Assembly: GCA_024347015.1 (NCBI GenBank)
Contig: AP024889.1
Location: 744,001-808,000, forward strand
Direction: 5' to 3'
Length of the DNA: 64,000 nucleotides
Source: Vibrio pectenicida
GTDB taxonomy: Bacteria; Pseudomonadota; Gammaproteobacteria; Enterobacterales; Vibrionaceae
Made by a program: the position numbers and the translations under genes. The stretch's first letter is position 1; each line of letters begins with the position of its first letter. This document shows positions 53,413 to 62,555 of the stretch, piece by piece. The notes under the pieces were generated by a model. The model was not told the origin of the DNA. It was given only the letters and a program-made list of their open reading frames with translations, and did not search any database.

Positions 53413-54813
53413 ATGGACAAATTTTTTAAATTGTCATCAATAACATTAGCTATATTAGTTACAGCGAGCCCAGCCTTAGCCTCCTCAGAAAGTGCTGCTG
53501 GTGATCAGTACGTTGAAGCCGTTGACGAGTTTATGCAAGACTCGACACTCAATGCATTATTTGTTGTTGATACTCGTTCTAGAACGCGTACAACAGGCAA
53601 GCCCGGCGGAGAAAATGGCGATCGATGGAGCCGTTTAAACTACTCTGCCTATAACGCGATATTGGACTTTTCTTCTGGCTATCATGAAGGGTGGCTTGGT
53701 GCTGATATTGCTGCTTATTACTCTGATGACCTCTACAATGAAAGCTTGAAAGGGGATGATGGTTATTTATGTAATGAGATTTCAACCTGCTCTAATTTAG
53801 ATTGGGGGGCAGGGGAAGGCGATCAGCTTAAAATATATAAAGCGGCGCTAAAATTTAAATCCGGTGAGGACTTTAACGCTCGATTCGGTATGCTGCAATC
53901 TGGTGGCAATGGGACTGTTGGAAATGTTTGGAGTTTTGTACCGGGAACTTATCGTGGTTTTGAGCTCAACGGAAAAATTGGTGAATATAACCTGAGTTAC
54001 TTTGGCGCTGACCAATTTACTGCTCCTTGGCTATTGCACGAGGATGATTACGCGCCTGCACTTTGGTCTGATACGTCTTGGAGCTACCTCCATTCACTTG
54101 GGCTCAATGGTCAGTTGACAGAAAGTCTATATTTCCAGCTAGGTATTGGTCAGGCAACAGGTGTGAAGTATGCTGATAATGTTGATTGGAGTGCCAATCA
54201 AGTGACAAGTTATACGGACAAAAATGATAATTCTTCTTATAAGGCTTACCTAAAGTATCAACACAGTGAGAATACAGTACTGGCTGCTGATTTTTATGGT
54301 GTTAATGATGATGTTAAATATGATGGTTTAGGCTATCACGCAGGGCTTTCCTTACAACAATCTTTAGGGCAATTTTCTTGGATGTCTGAATTGCGTTATA
54401 CGGATACAGATAATCGAGCCGATTTTGTACCACGAACTATCCACACCTATGGCATGACGAATGGAACTTGGTCGCAATATTGGGACTCATTATCTGATTG
54501 GAATAAAGCTGGTGAGATCGCATGGTATAACCGCCTCTCATACGATCAGGGCAATGGCTGGAATTATTATCTAGGATTGGGCTATGGTACTGGGGCGGAT
54601 TCTGTCGCCAGCGGGGCATCGGGTGATTGGGATTATGAAAGTGAATATGCCGTTAACGCGACAGTGTCATACTCACTTCAAAGTGGTTCATTGAAGGGTA
54701 CGACAATTCGCTTGCATGGTACAATGCTTGAGCGCGATGAATATTCTGGTGCCAATGATGCTGATGAAACCGATATTCGCTTCCAAGTTTTGATCCCATA
54801 CGGTTTTATTTAA
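53413..54813 (+). CDS. chiP: OprD-family outer-membrane porin, probable chitoporin
   Basis: A 466-residue outer-membrane beta-barrel: signal peptide MDKFFKLSSITLAILVTASPALA, then alternating aromatic strands ending in a C-terminal phenylalanine-type signal (FQVLIPYGFI). ALFVVDTRSRTRT near the N-terminus, the GYHEGWLGADIAAYYSDDLYN region and RFGMLQSGG...GTYRGFEL are OprD/ChiP-type. Its length resembles E. coli ChiP (468). It follows ligA, where V. cholerae has its chitin-induced porin VC0972. It would admit chitooligosaccharides into the periplasm. Confidence 0.75.
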   Translation: MDKFFKLSSITLAILVTASPALASSESAAGDQYVEAVDEFMQDSTLNALFVVDTRSRTRTTGKPGGENGDRWSRLNYSAYNAILDFSSGYHEGWLGADIAAYYSDDLYNESLKGDDGYLCNEISTCSNLDWGAGEGDQLKIYKAALKFKSGEDFNARFGMLQSGGNGTVGNVWSFVPGTYRGFELNGKIGEYNLSYFGADQFTAPWLLHEDDYAPALWSDTSWSYLHSLGLNGQLTESLYFQLGIGQATGVKYADNVDWSANQVTSYTDKNDNSSYKAYLKYQHSENTVLAADFYGVNDDVKYDGLGYHAGLSLQQSLGQFSWMSELRYTDTDNRADFVPRTIHTYGMTNGTWSQYWDSLSDWNKAGEIAWYNRLSYDQGNGWNYYLGLGYGTGADSVASGASGDWDYESEYAVNATVSYSLQSGSLKGTTIRLHGTMLERDEYSGANDADETDIRFQVLIPYGFI

Positions 54814-54825
54814 TGATGTAGCCTT

Positions 54826-54853
54826 AAAAAAGGAGCAATTCAGCTCCTCTTTA
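54826..54853. terminator. Terminator after the porin gene
   Basis: AGGAGC / GCTCCT stem with AATTCA loop, with A-rich and T-rich flanks, 13 nt after the porin stop and touching the end of the minus-strand peptide gene. Confidence 0.7.
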
Positions 54854-55036
54854 AGTGGTCTTTGGCTTTCCATTAAACATTTTACAGTATAAAGGGGGGA
54901 GTAACTGGACTTGACCTGTTTTTAATTCACACTTTATTTCTGCGCTTAATGTCCTTCCACCTTGAGCTCCGCTGGCTTGTAGGTTAAATGAGATGATAGT
55001 TACAACAGGCAGTAGTAGTGTCAGTTTCGCTTTCAT
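54851..55036 (-). CDS. 61-residue exported peptide of unknown function
   Basis: A short minus-strand gene with a clean GAGGAT SD before its ATG and a signal peptide (MKAKLTLLLPVVTIISFNLQASG). The mature part of about 38 residues has two cysteines (EIKCELKTG, PLYCKMFNG), likely a single disulphide. Converges on the porin gene and shares its terminator. No family recognised. Its overlap with the terminator stem at the stop codon is unusual. Confidence 0.5.
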   Translation of the reverse strand: MKAKLTLLLPVVTIISFNLQASGAQGGRTLSAEIKCELKTGQVQLLPPLYCKMFNGKPKTT

Positions 55037-55275
55037 TCTATCCTCGCTCCATAGTCGAGTTCTAGGGGAATAAAGGTGTGATTAAATTGTCTAAATAACT
55101 ATGCAATACATGCCTTGCTGATGAGTTTTACATTAGTCATTTAGTGATAAGTATGTAAGCGAAATGATTAATATCAAGCTAAATAGAGTTTTTTAGATAA
55201 TTGGTTACGATAGGTGATGGAGATGAATCTAGAGGAGGGCGCCAGTATGCCTCCCCTAAATTATTGATTGATCTG

Positions 55276-55311
55276 AAACATGAAATTATTGTGACAATCA
55301 ATTTCATGTTT
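55276..55311 (-). terminator. 12-bp perfect inverted repeat after the NfeD gene
   Basis: AAACATGAAATT / AATTTCATGTTT with a 12-nt spacer, just downstream of the NfeD gene stop on the minus strand. A/T-rich stem with no strong U run; a weak terminator or 3' stabiliser. Confidence 0.5.
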
Positions 55312-55314
55312 GAA

Positions 55315-55773
55315 TTACGTGAGCTTTTTCTCTTCTATAGTTAGAATTATGCCATTTACTTGGGTAACTTCTACTAATGCCCCTGCTGCTATTGGATGGT
55401 CAGTTTGTGCAGACCATGTGCTGTCGCCGACTTTTATTCGATGACGTCCTGGTGCAATGTCCTCTTCAATAACAACTGTCTGCCCTATCATTTGTTTTTG
55501 CTTTTGATTTAAATCTCTGTGTTCATCATCACAAACGTCTTGGTTAAATTGTTTTCGCCACCAGAGCCAAGATGTTACTAGTGAAAATACTGCAAAAGCT
55601 ATCCATTGAAATTGCCAGCTAATTGGTAGTAAAGATAAAATCAATCCGATGAGTAAAGCAGATATACCCAGCCATAAAAAGTACCCAGCAGTACCAAATA
55701 GTTCCATGGCCAGTAGAGCGAGTCCAAATGCTAGCCAGTGCCAGTGGTTAATAGAATCAAGTAATTCGAGCAA
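55315..55773 (-). CDS. NfeD family membrane protein
   Basis: 152 residues: three or four N-terminal hydrophobic segments (LAFGLALLAMELFGTAGYFLWLG onward), then a short soluble OB-fold domain (about 90-152, IGQTVVIEEDIAPGRHRIKVGDSTWSA). The NfeD family pairs with SPFH/stomatin proteins, and the upstream gene 8 nt away is exactly that. Equivalent to E. coli YbbK, a partner of QmcA in membrane organisation. Confidence 0.9.
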   Translation of the reverse strand: MLELLDSINHWHWLAFGLALLAMELFGTAGYFLWLGISALLIGLILSLLPISWQFQWIAFAVFSLVTSWLWWRKQFNQDVCDDEHRDLNQKQKQMIGQTVVIEEDIAPGRHRIKVGDSTWSAQTDHPIAAGALVEVTQVNGIILTIEEKKLT

Positions 55774-55781
55774 GTGAACCT

Positions 55782-56702
55782 CTATTTATTTTGTTCAGGT
55801 TGTTTGAACATCTCGGCAATGCCTGCAACCGAACCCATTAGACCAGATGCCTCAAGTGGTAGCATAATGATTTTGCCATTTTCCGCCTGACCTATACTAC
55901 GCAATGCGTCAGTATAGCCCTGAGCAATGAAGTAATTTATTGCTTGCATATCACCTTTGGCAATGGCTTCTGATACCATAGTCGTAGCGCGAGCTTCCGC
56001 TTCTGCAGCGCGCTCTCTCGCTTCTGCTTGCAATATGGCCGCTTGTTTATCACCTTCCGCTTTGAGTATTTCAGACTGCTTATGACCTTCTGCTCTGAGA
56101 ATTTCTGCTTGGCGGATCCCTTCTGCTTCTAGGACCTCGGCCCGTTTATTTCGTTCAGCTTTCATTTGCGCATTCATAGCCGCCGTGAGGTCTGCTGGGG
56201 GCTGTACATCCTTGATTTCAATTCGTGTGACTTTAACACCCCAAGGGTTAGTTGCTTCATCGACAATGGAAAGCAATTTACTATTAATCATGTCGCGTTG
56301 GCTGAGCATTTCATCTAGCTCCATCGAGCCTAATACTGTTCTGATGTTGGTAAGCGTCAAATTACGAATCGCATGTTGTAGATCATTGACTTCATAGGCA
56401 GCTTGAGGAGCGTTAACAACTTGGACAAAGCAAACCGCATCAATCGTTACATTTGCGTTGTCTTTTGAGATTACCTCTTGAGCGGGGATATCAAGGACAC
56501 GCTCCATCATGTTGATCTTTTGACCTATTTTATCAATGAACGGAATAATGAGGTTTAGTCCTGGTTTGAGTGTATGAGTATAGCGACCGAACCGTTCGAC
56601 AGTCCAATGATTACCCTGAGGAACAGTTTTTACCCCTGCGATAATAAAAGCAATGACGACAATTAGTAACACCCCGATAGTGACAAGTGAGTCAATAGTC
56701 AT
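55782..56702 (-). CDS. qmcA: SPFH/stomatin-like protein QmcA
   Basis: 306 residues with one N-terminal membrane segment ([19 protein letters not shown]), an SPFH domain beginning [24 protein letters not shown], and a long Ala/Glu/Arg-rich coiled coil (about 185-250) that drives ring assembly. E. coli QmcA is a high-copy suppressor of the loss of HtpX and FtsH, both membrane proteases. Operon with the NfeD gene. Confidence 0.9.
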   Translation of the reverse strand: MTIDSLVTIGVLLIVVIAFIIAGVKTVPQGNHWTVERFGRYTHTLKPGLNLIIPFIDKIGQKINMMERVLDIPAQEVISKDNANVTIDAVCFVQVVNAPQAAYEVNDLQHAIRNLTLTNIRTVLGSMELDEMLSQRDMINSKLLSIVDEATNPWGVKVTRIEIKDVQPPADLTAAMNAQMKAERNKRAEVLEAEGIRQAEILRAEGHKQSEILKAEGDKQAAILQAEARERAAEAEARATTMVSEAIAKGDMQAINYFIAQGYTDALRSIGQAENGKIIMLPLEASGLMGSVAGIAEMFKQPEQNK

Positions 56703-57027
56703 GTGTAATCCTTGTTTAATTTATTATGCTGATTGTTGCTTAGATTGGCGTTGAATACAATGATAGAAATGCAAGATAATTACATATTTCATGCTTTATC
56801 AGCAGGGAAGGAAAAATGTCGAAGATGGATATAGTATCAGTGTGCCTATATACATAGAGAGCATTGATAAGTATTTGATAAAAATGTAATAGTAGAAATT
56901 AAGAAAGAAAAGCAAATAAGAATAAGTTATCAGTTTATCTCAAAAATTGTCGCTATTCTTTGGCGCCTAGGAGAATAAGGATTATTTTATCATCTGAATG
57001 ATTGATGCTAATTTGACTATTTTGACA
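56703..57027. other. Intergenic region upstream of qmcA
   Basis: About 325 bp, AT-rich. It should contain the qmcA promoter on the minus strand. I see no gene, repeat or operator I can support. Confidence 0.5.
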
Positions 57028-57060
57028 AAGAAAAAGCTGATATTTGGTCAGCTTTTTCTT
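57028..57060 (-). terminator. Intrinsic terminator of cnoX
   Basis: 13-bp stem AAGAAAAAGCTGA / TCAGCTTTTTCTT with a TATTTGG loop, 9 nt after the cnoX stop; U-rich on the minus strand. Confidence 0.88.
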
Positions 57061-57069
57061 GTGTAAGAG

Positions 57070-57924
57070 TTAATAAAGTCGCGAGTAAAGCTTGCGTCTA
57101 TATTGGGATGCAATGGGATTGGTTTGTCCGAGAGCAGCAAGGATGTCCATGAAGTGCTTCTTTATTTCCCCATCTAGAACATTTAAGTCAGTACTTAAGA
57201 ATTGCCAAAGAATATCTAGAGCTTCTTGGTCTCGATTAACTTGATGGTAACTTAATGCCAATTCTGCAGCGAGCTTTGCATTTGTTGAATCTGTTTCAAA
57301 TTTCTGTTCAAGTGACTGAATCTCTGGACTATTTGAGGATTGTTCATGTAGTTCCAGCTTGGCTACTAACCCTTTATAGTAGTTGTCTTGATATTCCAAC
57401 GGAATGTTATCTAACAAGACTTTCGCCTGTTCAAAATTTTGTATTTCTATTAGACATTCTGCCATCGCTAGCTTTACATCACCTTTCTGTTTGAATTCGT
57501 CTGGTAATGCTTGAAGTAAAGTCAGAGCTTGACTGTGCTCGGCTTGTTGAATGAATTCCATTGCTTGTTTGATATCAAGTTCATCTTGACTGGGTAAATG
57601 ATTTGCCAGCATAGCTTGGATTACGTGAAGTTCTTGTGGTCCGCCAAGGCCATCGACAGGCTGACCATTAACAAACAATGCGATGGTAGGTAATGCTTGA
57701 ACGCCAAACTGACTGGCGATCATTTGTTCTTGCTCGCAGTTTAAAAGTGCTAGAGTAAAGGCCCCGTTATACTGTTGCGCTAATTCTTGTAATTGCGGAA
57801 TGATCTGAGTACTTTCTTGGCTCATAGGTGCCCAGAAGTGAATAAGCACCGGAGTTTGCATTGAGCCTTCAAGTACTTGACGAAAATTTTGTTCGTTCAG
57901 TTCGACGATAAAGGGGGAGTGCAT
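57070..57924 (-). CDS. cnoX: CnoX/YbbN-like chaperedoxin
   Basis: 284 residues: an N-terminal thioredoxin-like domain (about 1-110) and C-terminal TPR repeats. E. coli CnoX protects substrates from overoxidation and hands them to GroEL. Here the active-site position reads WAPMSQEST, where E. coli has SQHC, so the redox cysteine is absent; the second cysteine (LLNCEQEQMIASQFG) is kept. ALPTIALFVNGQPVDGL is standard. Order qmcA-cnoX-SDR is conserved with E. coli ybbJKNO. Confidence 0.9.
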   Translation of the reverse strand: MHSPFIVELNEQNFRQVLEGSMQTPVLIHFWAPMSQESTQIIPQLQELAQQYNGAFTLALLNCEQEQMIASQFGVQALPTIALFVNGQPVDGLGGPQELHVIQAMLANHLPSQDELDIKQAMEFIQQAEHSQALTLLQALPDEFKQKGDVKLAMAECLIEIQNFEQAKVLLDNIPLEYQDNYYKGLVAKLELHEQSSNSPEIQSLEQKFETDSTNAKLAAELALSYHQVNRDQEALDILWQFLSTDLNVLDGEIKKHFMDILAALGQTNPIASQYRRKLYSRLY

Positions 57925-58231
57925 TGGCGGGTTCCTTGCAAAAATTGATATATCATAGACATATGGGCGGATCTGGGCAATATCAAGTCAGCGACTCGTG
58001 CATCTTGCTCCAATGTAAAAGCGCCGCTGAAACAGCGGTACTTTTGTTGCCAAATGCAATCGGGTTTGATTATAAGATTATAAACAAGGTTAACGTAACA
58101 CCCACACTTAGCCAGTTTAATTGGTTTAATGTCATGTATTGTACCGAATGTAACGCTTTTATAAGGCCACAGAGTGTGGCTACAGTGGTTACTGTATCGT
58201 TTCATTATTACGATTAGATGACATCTTATAT
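57925..58231. other. Intergenic region with two hairpins
   Basis: 307 bp between the cnoX start and the end of the SDR gene. It holds an 11-pair hairpin with one mismatch, AAAAGCGCCGCT / AGCGGTACTTTT (about 58017-58045), and a compact GCCACA / TGTGGC hairpin (58166-58180). The cnoX promoter must be here. A 97-codon plus-strand frame in this gap has no start signal and no recognisable content, and I do not call it. Confidence 0.5.
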
Positions 58232-59059
58232 TTAAGACGCACGCAGTAACATTCGATCTAATACTCGACTTGATAATAAGCGCTTAAGTATTGCAAATAC
58301 TTTGGTTGGTGTTGTTACCCGATAACGAATTTTTGGCCGTTTAGCTTCCAATGCATGGATTAGGGGCATTACACAAGATTCTGGCGCCAGCACGAAACGA
58401 TTATTTGAAGTGTCATTACCAAGTTCATTCAAGCGTTTTTCATAATCTTTATTATGAACGCTTGATTGAGTATTGATCCATTTAACAAACGCTTTTTGAG
58501 CATTTTTTCTAAACTGCGTTTCAATAGGCCCAGGTTCGATTAAGCTTATGTGAATGTTGCTATTGGCAAGTTCTAAGCGCAGTGTATCTGTCCATCCCTC
58601 TAAAGCAAATTTAGATGCGTTATATGCCCCTCGGTAGGCCATAGCAGCAAAGCCTAGTATGGAGCTATTTTGAATTATTCGTCCATGACCTTGTTTACGC
58701 ATCACAGGTAAAATCTGTTTTACAAGGTGGTGCCAACCGAAAAAATTGGTTTCAAATTGTTCTCTTAGCGCCTGTGTGGGAAGATCTTCCAAGGCACCTG
58801 GCTGTCCATAGGCTCCGTTATTAAATAGAGCGTCAAGTTCTCCGCTGGTTATTTCAAGTGTTTTTTTAACGGCATGGTCAATACTGTCACTATCTCTCAA
58901 ATCAAGTTGAATACAGGTTAGGCCTTCATTTTGTAACCGTTTAACATCATCAGAATGCCTGCATGACGCGATGACTTGATAGCCTAGTTGATGCAGTTCG
59001 TGGGCACAGGTGTACCCTATGCCGGAAGAGCAGCCTGTAATAAGAATCGATTTTTTCAT
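58232..59059 (-). CDS. SDR family oxidoreductase (YbbO-like)
   Basis: A 275-residue short-chain dehydrogenase: nucleotide-binding TGCSSGIG at residues 9-16, NNGAYGQPG, the catalytic Ser in QNSSILGF, and YNASK with the catalytic Tyr and Lys. E. coli YbbO, at the same place in the qmcA-cnoX cluster, reduces aldehydes with NADP(H). The C-terminal basic tail (RLLSSRVLDRMLL) may associate with membrane. Confidence 0.88.
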   Translation of the reverse strand: MKKSILITGCSSGIGYTCAHELHQLGYQVIASCRHSDDVKRLQNEGLTCIQLDLRDSDSIDHAVKKTLEITSGELDALFNNGAYGQPGALEDLPTQALREQFETNFFGWHHLVKQILPVMRKQGHGRIIQNSSILGFAAMAYRGAYNASKFALEGWTDTLRLELANSNIHISLIEPGPIETQFRKNAQKAFVKWINTQSSVHNKDYEKRLNELGNDTSNNRFVLAPESCVMPLIHALEAKRPKIRYRVTTPTKVFAILKRLLSSRVLDRMLLRAS

Positions 59060-59102
59060 GAGTTCTTGTATTGGATAGATTTTAGATTGTTAGCATACAA
59101 GA

Positions 59103-60017
59103 TTAATCTTGGTGTTGTAATATATTTTTCATAGCAGGCTCTATACGGGAATAGCTGAAACGAAAACCAAGTTCGGTGAGCTTTTTGGGTTTGGCTCTTA
59201 AGCTGTCAAATAGTAGTACAGCGCTTTCACCCATAGCTAAGCGAAGGGCCCACTTTGGAGTAAATAACAAATGTGGTCTTCTTAGTGATTTGGCTAGTGT
59301 TTGGCTAAACTGTTTATTGCTGACTGGGTGGGGAGCACACAAATTAAATTGTCCTTGTGCATGTTCCGTTTCTAGCAAGTAAACAATAGCACGAACCATA
59401 TCGAGCAGATGTATCCATGGTATATACTGATTACCATTGCCAATAGGCCCACCTAAACCGAGTTTATATGGTAATAACATTTTCTTTAATGCCCCACCAC
59501 TGCACCCTAGAACAACCCCAGTTCGTAAAATACAGACACGGGTAGAATCGGTACGAGCGCAGTTAGCAATTTCTTCCCATTTAGCACATACCTGATGAGG
59601 AAAACCATGGTGATGAACGTGTAAACCTTCATCGAATGGGTGCTCTTGCTGATCACCATAATAGCCAACTGCAGAGCCGCTAATAAAAACACTTGGTGGG
59701 GAAGTACTTGCATGAATAAGGTCGACAATTTTTTCAGTGATCTGCCAACGACTATTGCATATTGCATCTTTTTGCTTTTTACTCCAACGTTTGTCTGCTA
59801 TCGGTTCACCAGCTAGGTTGACTACAGCATCGAATTCATTGAGATCATGCAAGCTATCTAATTCTGATATGTAGGTAATGTTGCCAATATCAGCATGGCT
59901 GATGGTATTTCTCGCTTTTTGTGGAGAGCGTGTAAGAAGGACAATGTCATAGGTGGTGAAATGTTTTAACAATTCTCTACCGATAAAACCTGTGCCACCA
60001 GTTAGCAGTACTTTCAT
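59103..60017 (-). CDS. TIGR01777-family NAD-dependent epimerase-like protein
   Basis: 304 residues of extended-SDR fold: MKVLLTGGTGFIGRELLKHF, VVNLAGEPIADKRW, FISGSAVGYYGD (YxxxK-type region) and a C-terminal DUF1731 domain (FRFSYSRIEPAMKNIL). The family includes E. coli YfcH and cell-division-linked SulA-like epimerases; substrate is not known. It stands 43 nt from the SDR gene and may be cotranscribed. Confidence 0.88.
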   Translation of the reverse strand: MKVLLTGGTGFIGRELLKHFTTYDIVLLTRSPQKARNTISHADIGNITYISELDSLHDLNEFDAVVNLAGEPIADKRWSKKQKDAICNSRWQITEKIVDLIHASTSPPSVFISGSAVGYYGDQQEHPFDEGLHVHHHGFPHQVCAKWEEIANCARTDSTRVCILRTGVVLGCSGGALKKMLLPYKLGLGGPIGNGNQYIPWIHLLDMVRAIVYLLETEHAQGQFNLCAPHPVSNKQFSQTLAKSLRRPHLLFTPKWALRLAMGESAVLLFDSLRAKPKKLTELGFRFSYSRIEPAMKNILQHQD

Positions 60018-60246
60018 TAATATCTCCTCTATCCTCCTAAAATGCTATTTTAATTAATATATTAAAATGGCAATTCTAGTAATTATAGCGAGTTAGCTGC
60101 ATTTAGGATCACTGATTGTTTAAAACTAACGATTATCACAAATTTAACATTTTGTTACTTTTGTTGCCTACCGCGCTATTTGAGTCACACTCCTACTATT
60201 ATCCCTTTGCCATTATAAATAGCAGATAAATAAATATGAGGTTTAT

Positions 60247-60981
60247 ATGCAGGCATTGGCCGCACTTTTAAAAGCTTTTTTCGGTAGTTTAAGAGATTTG
60301 CTGCCAATAGTGGCTGTTATCGTTTTTTTTCAACTTGTGGTGCTGCAAGAGCCTTTGCCTAATATGCTCTCTATACTACTTGGCTTAGTGCTAGTTGTCA
60401 TGGGGCTTACTTTTTTTATTTTTGGTTTAGAGATGGGGCTATTCCCTATCGGTGAATCAATGGCACAAGCATTTGCTCGAAAGGGCAGTATTACCTGGCT
60501 TATGTTATTTGCGTTTTGCTTGGGATTCGGTACCACGATTGCGGAACCAGCTTTAACAGCCGTAGCTGCAGAAGCTGCACAAGTTGCAGCAGAGGGAGGA
60601 ATGATCGTTTTAGATGATGTTGCAATGGATCAATATGCAAATGGTTTGCGTTATACCGTAGCCCTCTCAGTGGGGATTGCCATTATGTTAGGAGTACTAC
60701 GTATTCTTAAGGGATGGTCTATCCAGTACATGATAATTGGGGGGTATGTTGGTGTTGTTGTGCTAACCATATTCGCTCCAGAAAGTATTATTGGTGTGGC
60801 CTACGATTCTGGAGGAGTAACCACATCGACAATCACAGTGCCACTAGTGACAGCTCTTGGTGTCGGTTTAGCCTCAGCAATTAAGGGGCGTAACCCTATG
60901 CTTGATGGTTTCGGGTTAATTGCTTTTGCTTCATTGCTGCCAGTTATGTTTGTCATGGTATACGGAATGGTGGTTACGTGA
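60247..60981 (+). CDS. DUF1538 membrane protein, subunit 1 of a predicted cation antiporter
   Basis: 244 residues with about seven hydrophobic segments. Conserved, membrane-embedded motifs are [11 protein letters not shown] (96-106), [11 protein letters not shown] (185-195) and [10 protein letters not shown] (204-213). The Asp and Glu residues inside these motifs suggest cation/proton exchange. A DUF1538 pair in Halomonas has been reported as a two-component Na+(Li+,K+)/H+ antiporter named UmpAB (from memory). The start has TGAGG upstream. First of four overlapping genes. The function here is inferred. Confidence 0.85.
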   Translation: MQALAALLKAFFGSLRDLLPIVAVIVFFQLVVLQEPLPNMLSILLGLVLVVMGLTFFIFGLEMGLFPIGESMAQAFARKGSITWLMLFAFCLGFGTTIAEPALTAVAAEAAQVAAEGGMIVLDDVAMDQYANGLRYTVALSVGIAIMLGVLRILKGWSIQYMIIGGYVGVVVLTIFAPESIIGVAYDSGGVTTSTITVPLVTALGVGLASAIKGRNPMLDGFGLIAFASLLPVMFVMVYGMVVT

Positions 60982-61772
60982 TTGGTTGGCCTGATTTTAT
61001 TGGTACATTTAAAAGTACTATCAGCGATGTATTGCCGATTGTCTCGATTATTTTTGGATTTCAGTTTGCAGTTTTACGCCGCCCCATAACGAACTGGCCG
61101 CAAGTTGTGGCTGGTTTTGGATATGTGATCATCGGGCTTTCGCTGTTTCTTATTGGCCTTGAACTTGCCTTATTTCCCCTTGGCGAAACTATGGCAATAC
61201 AACTCACAAAACCCTCTTTTTTGATTGAGTTTGGTACAGCGGATATAGGAAGTATTGGTTGGCAGGATTATTATTGGGTGTATTTGTTTGCCTTTTGTAT
61301 TGGCTTTAGTACCACAATTGCTGAGCCCTCACTTATAGCTGTTGCTATAAAAGCTAATCAAGTGTCCGGTGGTTCAATTCGTGTTAATGGGCTGCGTATC
61401 GCAGTAGCATTTGGCGTAGCGTTTGGTATTTCGTTAGGGAGTTACAGAATAGTTGTTGGTGACCCAATCCACTATTACATAATTGCTGGTTATATTATTG
61501 TCGTTATTCAGACTTTTTATGCCCCGAAATTGATCGTTCCTCTTGCATACGACTCTGGGGGAGTGACGACTTCAACAGTAACAGTGCCTTTGGTCGCGGC
61601 TTTAGGTTTGGGGCTTGCTTCAACCGTACCGGGCAGAAACCCTATGATTGATGGCTTTGGCCTGATTGCGTTTGCCAGTTTGTTTCCGATAATTTCTGTC
61701 ATGGGGTATGCCCAGATCACTCGATGGCTGAACAGGAGTTCATCACAGGAGGATAATGAAAATGCGCTTTAA
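60978..61772 (+). CDS. DUF1538 membrane protein, subunit 2 of a predicted cation antiporter
   Basis: 264 residues. The GTG start overlaps the previous stop (GTGA), so the two are made together. It repeats the same motifs as its partner: [11 protein letters not shown] (112-122), [11 protein letters not shown] (200-210) and [10 protein letters not shown] (219-228). The two are therefore paralogous halves of a heteromeric transporter. An extra loop (about 76-100, [20 protein letters not shown]) distinguishes it. The C-terminal tail is charged and cytoplasm-like. Confidence 0.85.
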   Translation: MIGWPDFIGTFKSTISDVLPIVSIIFGFQFAVLRRPITNWPQVVAGFGYVIIGLSLFLIGLELALFPLGETMAIQLTKPSFLIEFGTADIGSIGWQDYYWVYLFAFCIGFSTTIAEPSLIAVAIKANQVSGGSIRVNGLRIAVAFGVAFGISLGSYRIVVGDPIHYYIIAGYIIVVIQTFYAPKLIVPLAYDSGGVTTSTVTVPLVAALGLGLASTVPGRNPMIDGFGLIAFASLFPIISVMGYAQITRWLNRSSSQEDNENAL

Positions 61773-62112
61773 ATTGATACTCGCTTTTGTTGAAGACAGT
61801 AGAACAGAAACAGTGCTTGATGCTGCTAGAGAGGCAGGTGCGACAGGGGCAACGGTTATTAACCATGCTAGAGGGGAAGGGCTGAACAAGAAGAGAACCT
61901 TCTTTGGCTTGACTTTAGAAGTACAAAAAGATGTCCTTCTTTTTGTCGTAGAAGAACACCTTTCACGTCATATTCTCGAAACAATCAATGAAACAGGAGA
62001 GTTTGATCAAGAGTCTGGGCAAGGAATTGCTGTTCAAATTGATGTAGAAGATGCTGTTGGTGTTGCTCACCAAGTAGAGAAATTAACTGAAGTTGTAGGG
62101 AATGAGTTATGA
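61756..62112 (+). CDS. P-II-like nucleotide-sensing protein
   Basis: 118 residues of P-II (GlnB-like) type: a beta-alpha-beta start [31 protein letters not shown], a T-loop region (GEGLNKKRTFFGL), and a GEFDQESGQGIAVQIDVEDAVGV end that aligns with the C-loop of GlnB. The GlnB uridylylation Tyr is absent. It overlaps the DUF1538 gene by 17 nt; an alternative ATG lies at 61762. P-II proteins often plug transporters in response to ATP/ADP, so it probably regulates the antiporter. Confidence 0.82.
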   Translation: MKMRFKLILAFVEDSRTETVLDAAREAGATGATVINHARGEGLNKKRTFFGLTLEVQKDVLLFVVEEHLSRHILETINETGEFDQESGQGIAVQIDVEDAVGVAHQVEKLTEVVGNEL

Positions 62113-62513
62113 GTAGTGATCAGAAAGTACGAGTACGTGATGTGATGGTCGGTAATTACGTTGTGATTGACGGTCTAACTACCGTAAGGGAGGGGATACA
62201 GCTTGCGAGAAAACATCAAGCTAAGGCCTTAGTTGTCAACAAACGCAATGATGATGATGAATATGGACTTGTTTTGATGAATGATATCGCCAAAAAAGTT
62301 CTAGCAATGAATCGTTCTCCAGATAGAGTCAATATATATGAAATTATGACTAAACCAGCATTGGCTGTAGAACCTGAAATGCATGTAAAGTATTGCGCTA
62401 GACTATTCGAACGTTTTGGTATCAGTCGGGCACCTGTTATTGAAAGTGGGCAGATTATAGGCATGGTCAGCTACAACAATATCGTTATTAATGGTATGGC
62501 GAGGGATGAATAA
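62109..62513 (+). CDS. Two-CBS-domain protein
   Basis: 134 residues, a tandem CBS pair: first half VRDVMVGNYVVIDGLTTVREGIQLARKHQ, second half IYEIMTKPALAVEPEMHVKYCARLFERFGISRAPVIESGQIIGMVSYNNIV. CBS pairs bind adenosine nucleotides. The ATG overlaps the P-II stop by 4 nt. Together with the P-II protein it makes two candidate energy or nucleotide sensors for the DUF1538 transporter. No terminator is obvious after it. Confidence 0.86.
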   Translation: MSSDQKVRVRDVMVGNYVVIDGLTTVREGIQLARKHQAKALVVNKRNDDDEYGLVLMNDIAKKVLAMNRSPDRVNIYEIMTKPALAVEPEMHVKYCARLFERFGISRAPVIESGQIIGMVSYNNIVINGMARDE

Positions 62514-62555
62514 TTCTCCCTCGTTTGAGTTAACTGTTACAATGGAAAATATCAC

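Noticed and set aside
57924..58217. A 97-codon plus-strand frame in the cnoX upstream gap
   Set aside because: No ribosome-binding site, no recognisable content, and it covers the place where the cnoX promoter must be.
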